Assembly (NCBI GenBank): GCA_964472305.1
Contig: CAYYJR010000035.1
Span: 1 to 23,882 of the forward strand
DNA: 23,882 bases
Reading direction: 5' to 3'
Source: CAYYJR01 sp964472305
GTDB lineage: Bacteria; Armatimonadota; Hebobacteria; CAIYQO01
The position numbers and the translations under genes were made by a program. Below the pieces are notes generated by a model. That model searched no databases and was not told where the DNA came from. It saw nothing but the letters and a program-made list of their open reading frames with translations. Shown here piece by piece: positions 20,209-23,882 of the stretch; the stretch's first letter is position 1, and every line of letters begins with the position of its first letter.

Positions 20209-21744
20209 TTACCCCATCCCTTTTCCCCGATCCATATTCCGATACTGGATGGCTTCCGCTATGTGGGCAAGGCCGATGCCGTCGCTTTCTTCCAGGTCGG
20301 CGATGGTGCGGGAGAGTTTGAGGATACGGTCATAGGCGCGGGCGGAGAGGTGGAGCTGGTCGATGGCGGTGCGGAGCAGCGATTGCACGTCGTCGGTGAG
20401 CGGGCAGGCGTGGTGCAGGTCTTTGGGGCGCATCTGCGCGTTGCAGGTGACGGGCTGGCCGGCAAAACGCCGGCTCTGGATGTCGCGGGCACGCTGCACG
20501 CGCGCGCGCACGGAGACGGACGGTTCGCCGCCACGGGTGGACAGCAACTCCTGCTGGCGCAGGCGCGGCACCTCGATGTGGATATCCAGCCGGTCGAGAA
20601 TAGGGCCGCTGATGCGCTGCTGGTAGCGGGCGACCTGGTTCTGGTTGCACGTGCAGGCGCGCGCGGTGTCGCCTAAATACCCGCAGGGGCATGGATTCAT
20701 GGATGCGATCAATTGCAAGCGCGCGGGATAGCTCAGGTTGGCTGCCGCGCGCGAGATGGTCACCACGCCATCTTCCATCGGCTGGCGCAACACCTCCAGC
20801 GTATGACGGTCGAACTCGGGAAATTCGTCGAGGAACAACACCCCGTGGTGTGCCAGGCTGATTTCGCCGGGGCGGGGAATACTGCCCCCGCCGACCAGTC
20901 CGGCGCTGCTGATGGTGTGGTGCGGCGCGCGGAACGGGCGGTGGCGCACCAGTCCGCAGCCGTCGGGCAGCATGCCGGCGATGGAGTAGACTTTGGTGAT
21001 ATCCAGCGCCTCGTTGAGCACCAGCGGCGGCAGAATGGTGGGCAAACGTCGTGCCAGCAGCGTTTTGCCGCTGCCGGGCGGCCCGACCATCAGCATGTTG
21101 TGCCCGCCGGCCGCCGCTACCTCCAGCGCGCGCTTTACGTGTTCCTGTCCCTTCACTTCGGACAGATCCACGTCGAATTCCAGTTGCTCGGGTGACCAGT
21201 CCACGCCGCCCGCCAGTGGTTGGCGTGCGGTCGGGTTGAGGAACAGTTCCGCCGCTTCCGCCAGCGAGGCGACCGGATAGACGGCCACTCCTTCGACCAC
21301 CGACGCTTCCGGGGCGTTCTCGCGCGGCACGATCAACGCCGTCTTCCCCAGTGCCTTCGCGCACAGCGCCATCGGCAGCACGCCCGACACCCCGCGCACC
21401 GAGCCGTCCAGCGACAGTTCGCCGGTGACCACGAAGTGCGCGATGTCATCGTGTTCGACCTGTCCGGACGCCATCAGGATGCCCAGCGCGATGGGCAGGT
21501 CAAAGCCAGGGCCTTCCTTGCGGATATCCGCCGGGGCGAGGTTGACCACCATGCGCACGTTGGGGGGAAATTTGAATTGCGAGTTGCGGATGGCCGACCG
21601 CACGCGCTCGCCCGCCTCGCGGACGGCGGTGTCCGGCAGACCGACAATCAGGAACTTCACCTCACCGGGCGCGGTATCCACCTCGACCTGTACCAGCGCG
21701 GCATCGATGCCCAGGATGGCAGCGGAATCTACTTGAGCCAGCAT
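20209..21744 (-). CDS. comM: YifB/ComM family Mg-chelatase-like AAA+ ATPase
   Basis: ComM is a hexameric helicase that promotes branch migration when transformed DNA is integrated; family members are also found in bacteria not known to be competent. The 511-residue protein starts with the N-terminal Lon-protease-like domain of the family (about 1-170, with VEVDTAPGEVKFLIVGLPD and the RKEGPGFDLPIALGIL motif). The AAA+ domain has Walker A GPPGSGKT (221-228), the HRPFRAPHHTIS signature (268-279), Walker B VLFLDEFPEF (302-311), the NPCPCG (350-355)/CTC zinc-like segment and the sensor region RYQQRISGPILDRLDI. The C-terminal Mg_chelatase_C part (about 420-505) is complete. No clear ribosome-binding site precedes the ATG at 21744. 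Its stop is 39 bp from the convergent FHA stop. Family assignment is strong. Confidence 0.93.
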   Translation of the reverse strand: MLAQVDSAAILGIDAALVQVEVDTAPGEVKFLIVGLPDTAVREAGERVRSAIRNSQFKFPPNVRMVVNLAPADIRKEGPGFDLPIALGILMASGQVEHDDIAHFVVTGELSLDGSVRGVSGVLPMALCAKALGKTALIVPRENAPEASVVEGVAVYPVASLAEAAELFLNPTARQPLAGGVDWSPEQLEFDVDLSEVKGQEHVKRALEVAAAGGHNMLMVGPPGSGKTLLARRLPTILPPLVLNEALDITKVYSIAGMLPDGCGLVRHRPFRAPHHTISSAGLVGGGSIPRPGEISLAHHGVLFLDEFPEFDRHTLEVLRQPMEDGVVTISRAAANLSYPARLQLIASMNPCPCGYLGDTARACTCNQNQVARYQQRISGPILDRLDIHIEVPRLRQQELLSTRGGEPSVSVRARVQRARDIQSRRFAGQPVTCNAQMRPKDLHHACPLTDDVQSLLRTAIDQLHLSARAYDRILKLSRTIADLEESDGIGLAHIAEAIQYRNMDRGKGMG

Positions 21745-22007
21745 AGGACAGATGTTCGGCGCAAGCGGAGCAAGCTCCTGCTAACGCTGGGCATATTTGT
21801 AGTAGAGAAATACTGGCGCGATGCTGCCATCAGAGGTTGTCGGCAGCAACAGATACCTTGTATTGCAATATTAGCAACGAAACGAAAAACCCGATCTCTC
21901 TGTTGTTAGCTGGGATTTTTCGCTTTGGCATTCGCTCCTCAACGCGTTGTTCTAGCAGCCTGTCGGAGATGAGCTTACGAAACACCTTGTTCGTTGAGCG
22001 ATGCATT
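21745..22007. other. Intergenic region between comM and the insertion sequence
   Basis: This 263-bp region is more AT-rich than the flanking genes and holds no gene. It has an inverted pair TGCTGCC/GGCAGCA (21822-21828, 21842-21848), an A-tract/T-tract inverted repeat (21883-21892 with 21912-21922) and a 10-bp palindrome CAACGCGTTG (21940-21949). The comM promoter should be here, on the minus strand, but I could not place a convincing -35/-10 pair. Confidence 0.5.
21883..21922. terminator. A-tract/T-tract hairpin, possible bidirectional terminator
   Basis: CGAAAAACCC (21883-21892) pairs with GGGATTTTTCG (21912-21922) with one bulged A and a 19-base loop. The T-run on either strand follows only three G-C pairs, so it is a weak terminator candidate. 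It could insulate comM from transcription of the insertion sequence, or be the end of a lost gene. Confidence 0.3.
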
Positions 22008-22020
22008 TGTCAACCGGCAT

Positions 22021-22061
22021 TGAAAATTGACCCACCATCGGCGTCCAATTTTGACCCACCC
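22021..22061. repeat. IS21-type subterminal repeats
   Basis: TTGACCCACC occurs at 22027-22036 and again at 22051-22060, 24 bp apart, each preceded by an A/T-rich run (TGAAAA and CCAATT). IS21-family elements carry such multiple repeats near each end as transposase-binding sites. They lie between the probable element tip (22008) and the istB stop. Confidence 0.75.
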
Positions 22062-22068
22062 CCGGCGG

Positions 22069-22806
22069 TCAGTTAGGCAGCGCATTCCGGGTCTTAATGC
22101 GCCAACTGTCATTGCCCGTCTCCAGGATGTCGCAGTGGTGTGTCACCCGGTCGAGCAGGGCGGTGGTCATTTTGCTATCCCCAAAGACCTGCGGCCATTC
22201 CCCGAAGGTCAGGTTAGTGGTGATCACGAGCGCGGTGCGCTCGTAGAGTTTCGCGAGCAGGTGGAAGAGCAGCTGCCCGCCACTCTTGGAGAACGGCAGG
22301 TAGCCCAACTCGTCCAGCACCACCAGATCGAGGCGGGCTAGGCTGTCCGTCAGCTTCCCACCCCGACCCGCCAGTTTTTCCTGTTCCAAGAGATTGACGA
22401 GATCCACCACGTTGAAGTAGCGGCCCCGCGCCCCGGCGATGATCACCTGGCGGGCGAGCGCGATGGCGAGGTGCGTCTTGCCGGTGCCGGTGCCGCCAAT
22501 GAGCAGCACGTTGCGGTGGGTGGGCAGGAAGCTCCCGCCGTGGAGCGCCCGCACGAGCGCCTCGTTCACCGGGGAGGCGCTGAAGTCGAAGGCGGCCAGG
22601 TCCTTGTCCATGGGGAAGTCGGCCACCCCGAGGCGGTCGCGGATGCTGCGGGTGGTGCGCTCCAGCCGTTCCGCCTCCAGCAGCGCCAGGAGCACGCGCT
22701 CGGGGGTGTGGCGTCCCTGGAGGGCGGCGGCGAGCGTCTCGTCGAGGGCACTGCGCATGCCGGGGAGGCGGAGCTGGTCCAGCAAGGCGAGCAGTTGCTC
22801 ACGCAT
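22069..22806 (-). CDS. istB: IS21-family helper ATPase IstB
   Basis: IstB is the DnaA/DnaC-like ATPase that helps the IstA transposase choose and join target DNA. The 245-residue length is typical. The N-terminal helical part (about 1-70) precedes an AAA+ domain with Walker A GGTGTGKT (104-111), FNVVDLVNLLEQEK, Walker B LVVLDELGYLPF (161-172; D165, E166) and the late segments ITTNLTFGEWPQVFGDSKMTTALLDRVTHHC with the arginine in LLDR. All motifs look intact, so the protein is likely functional. The start codon overlaps the istA stop (ATGCGTGA), a usual translational coupling in this family. The N-terminus lacks a separate strong ribosome-binding site. Confidence 0.95.
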   Translation of the reverse strand: MREQLLALLDQLRLPGMRSALDETLAAALQGRHTPERVLLALLEAERLERTTRSIRDRLGVADFPMDKDLAAFDFSASPVNEALVRALHGGSFLPTHRNVLLIGGTGTGKTHLAIALARQVIIAGARGRYFNVVDLVNLLEQEKLAGRGGKLTDSLARLDLVVLDELGYLPFSKSGGQLLFHLLAKLYERTALVITTNLTFGEWPQVFGDSKMTTALLDRVTHHCDILETGNDSWRIKTRNALPN

Positions 22807-23851
22807 GGCGGCCTCCCGTCAGCAGCACTTCATAGCGGCGGCAATCGGCCACGGGGGGCGTCTGCAGCGTGGGGAGATGGGGCGGCAACGCCTCCGCCGG
22901 GATGGGGGGCGTCTCGTGGAGGCGGCTGAGCAGGTTCAGCACTACGGCCCGGCTGGGGGCGCGCATGGCCAACGCCTCCGCACAGGCCGTCTCGACGGCG
23001 GCCAGCCCGTAGGTGGGCACCGCGCCCAGGATGCCGACGAACTGCCGGTCGCCCTCCGCATGGTGTCCCAGCGCTTCGCGGAGCGCCACGAGCGACGCGG
23101 GCAGGTCCCACTCGCGGAAGGGCGCGCCATTGCGCAGGGCGCCGGGTTTGCGCGCCAGCACCGGCAGGTAGTGCCAGGGATCGTAGCTCACCTGCCCGCG
23201 CCCGAAGGCGCGCGAATGGTCGGCGATGACGGCGCCGTCCTGCACCACCACGATGCGGTCGGCATAGGCGCGCAGCAGCGCCGGGCGGCCCACCGCAGCG
23301 GCCTGCACGCTATACCGGTTGGCATCATAGGCCACCAGCGCCGTGGACGAGATACGCACCGGCTGTTCCTTGCAGCCATCGAACGGCGCGGGCACCGCCA
23401 GGAGGCGAGGCTGTTCTTCGGCAAAGACCTCGGCCACCGTGCGGTCCCGCTGTTCAGGGTGCCGGGTCCCTGCCGCCAGGATGCGGCAACGGTCGGCCAG
23501 CCAAGTGTTGAGATCGGCCAGCGTGTCGCACTGCAGGCGGGGCACGAAGAGGCGTTGGCGGATGAAGCCGACCTGGTTCTCCACCTGCCCCTTCTCCCAC
23601 CCCGCTGCCGGGGTGCAGGCCACCGGCTCCACCAGGTAGTGCGAGGCGAGTTGCAGGAAGCGGCGGTGGAAGGTGCGATCTTTGCCCAACAGGATCTTCG
23701 TCACCACCGTCTTGAGGTTATCGTAAATGCCCCGCCGACAGCTGCCGCCGAAGAACGCAAAGGCGCGCACGTGGGCATCGAGCAGCATCTCCAGGCTCTC
23801 CCGGTGGTAGGCCACACAAAACGGCATCCGTGTATGTGCCACAATAAGCAT
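22799..23851 (-). CDS. istA: IS21-family transposase IstA, 5' end missing
   Basis: IstA is the DDE transposase of IS21 elements. The visible 350 codons cover the second half of the integrase core and the C-terminal beta-barrel region. The catalytic Asp in GIYDNLKTVV (D44 here) and the Glu in GWEKGQVENQV (E91) are seen, but the first Asp and the N-terminal helix-turn-helix (about 100-150 residues) are missing. The ATG at 23851 is not a true start: the family sequence should continue upstream, yet an in-frame TGA lies at 23855-23857, only three bases beyond that ATG. The gene is therefore truncated or frameshifted near the window edge, or the edge sequence is faulty. Its stop overlaps istB by 8 bp. 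The element probably cannot move by itself if the stop is real. Confidence 0.85.
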   Translation of the reverse strand: MLIVAHTRMPFCVAYHRESLEMLLDAHVRAFAFFGGSCRRGIYDNLKTVVTKILLGKDRTFHRRFLQLASHYLVEPVACTPAAGWEKGQVENQVGFIRQRLFVPRLQCDTLADLNTWLADRCRILAAGTRHPEQRDRTVAEVFAEEQPRLLAVPAPFDGCKEQPVRISSTALVAYDANRYSVQAAAVGRPALLRAYADRIVVVQDGAVIADHSRAFGRGQVSYDPWHYLPVLARKPGALRNGAPFREWDLPASLVALREALGHHAEGDRQFVGILGAVPTYGLAAVETACAEALAMRAPSRAVVLNLLSRLHETPPIPAEALPPHLPTLQTPPVADCRRYEVLLTGGRHA

Positions 23852-23882
23852 GTCTCAATTGTAGCAGGTTAGCGATGTATGT

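Larger units (their letters stand above)
22008..23882 (-). mobile_element. IS21-family insertion sequence, partial (istB and 5'-truncated istA)
   Basis: The istA-istB pair, with an 8-bp overlap, is diagnostic of the IS21 family. The right end is placed at 22008, where TGTCAACCGG begins just outside two copies of a TTGACCCACC repeat; IS21 elements start with TGT and carry multiple subterminal repeats. The left end and the first part of istA lie beyond the window, so no target duplication can be checked. The element is inserted 263 bp upstream of comM. Confidence 0.85.

Noticed and set aside
21953..21975. A GCAGCCTGTCGGAG-like stretch that reminded me of ends of other insertion sequences
   Set aside because: I see no matching inverted end and no transposase remnant, and the recollection is not firm enough to call a remnant.
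22439..23872. A 477-codon open frame on + across the IS genes
   Set aside because: It is antisense to istB and istA, which have clear family motifs. The antisense frame is rich in Arg, Ala and Gly with no recognisable domain, as expected from high-GC codon use on the other strand.
1..23882. CRISPR arrays, rRNA, tRNA and prophage genes
   Set aside because: No regularly spaced direct repeats, no rRNA signature and no tRNA-like fold were seen on reading both strands. The only mobile element is the IS21-family element at the right end.

Overview
The window is a GC-rich, gene-dense bacterial chromosome segment. It has conventional Shine-Dalgarno sequences and sigma70-like promoters, and no rRNA, tRNA or CRISPR array that I can recognise. 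The mix of genes is a heparinase II/III-type lyase, a lipoprotein with a bacterial Ig-like domain, a DUF4139 protein, a eukaryotic-like kinase/phosphatase/FHA set, and ylxP-rbfA-nrnA not joined to infB. This suggests a free-living bacterium from a less-studied phylum; something like Armatimonadota is a guess from gene style only. The right end, where the window stops inside an IS21-family element, may be a contig edge at a repeat.

Layout. 1-3300: the end of a PFL/UPF0210 gene (+), a structured convergent intergenic region, a stand-alone Lrp/AsnC ligand-binding (RAM) protein and a heparinase II/III-family lyase (both -). 3300-7824: a block on + with a Cof-type HAD hydrolase, YlxP/DUF503, RbfA, NrnA and EttA, covering ribosome maturation, short-RNA turnover and translation control. 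7825-11020: a lipoprotein (+) converging on a class II aldolase and Tgt (both -). 11036-15667: a DMT-type transporter, ComF, an unrecognised soluble protein and a secreted DUF4139 protein (+), closed by a strong hairpin. 15876-19242: read from right to left, a probable operon of zinc-ribbon Ser/Thr kinase, PP2C phosphatase, a previously easy-to-miss 69-residue membrane protein and an MFS transporter (-). 19705-20169: a divergent FHA protein (+). 20209-21744: ComM/YifB ATPase (-). 22008-23882: an IS21-family element with istB, a 5'-truncated istA and terminal repeats.

The part most like a dedicated system is the 15876-20169 phosphosignalling locus. Kinase and phosphatase genes are 17 bp apart. 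They are followed by a small membrane protein with a Ser/Thr-rich tail, and an FHA reader with a Thr-rich N-terminus is transcribed the other way from the same AT-rich promoter region. The two competence-linked genes (ComF and ComM) are about 8 kb apart and not in one operon. The rest is mostly housekeeping or metabolic, with several unknown proteins and short regulatory sites noted below.
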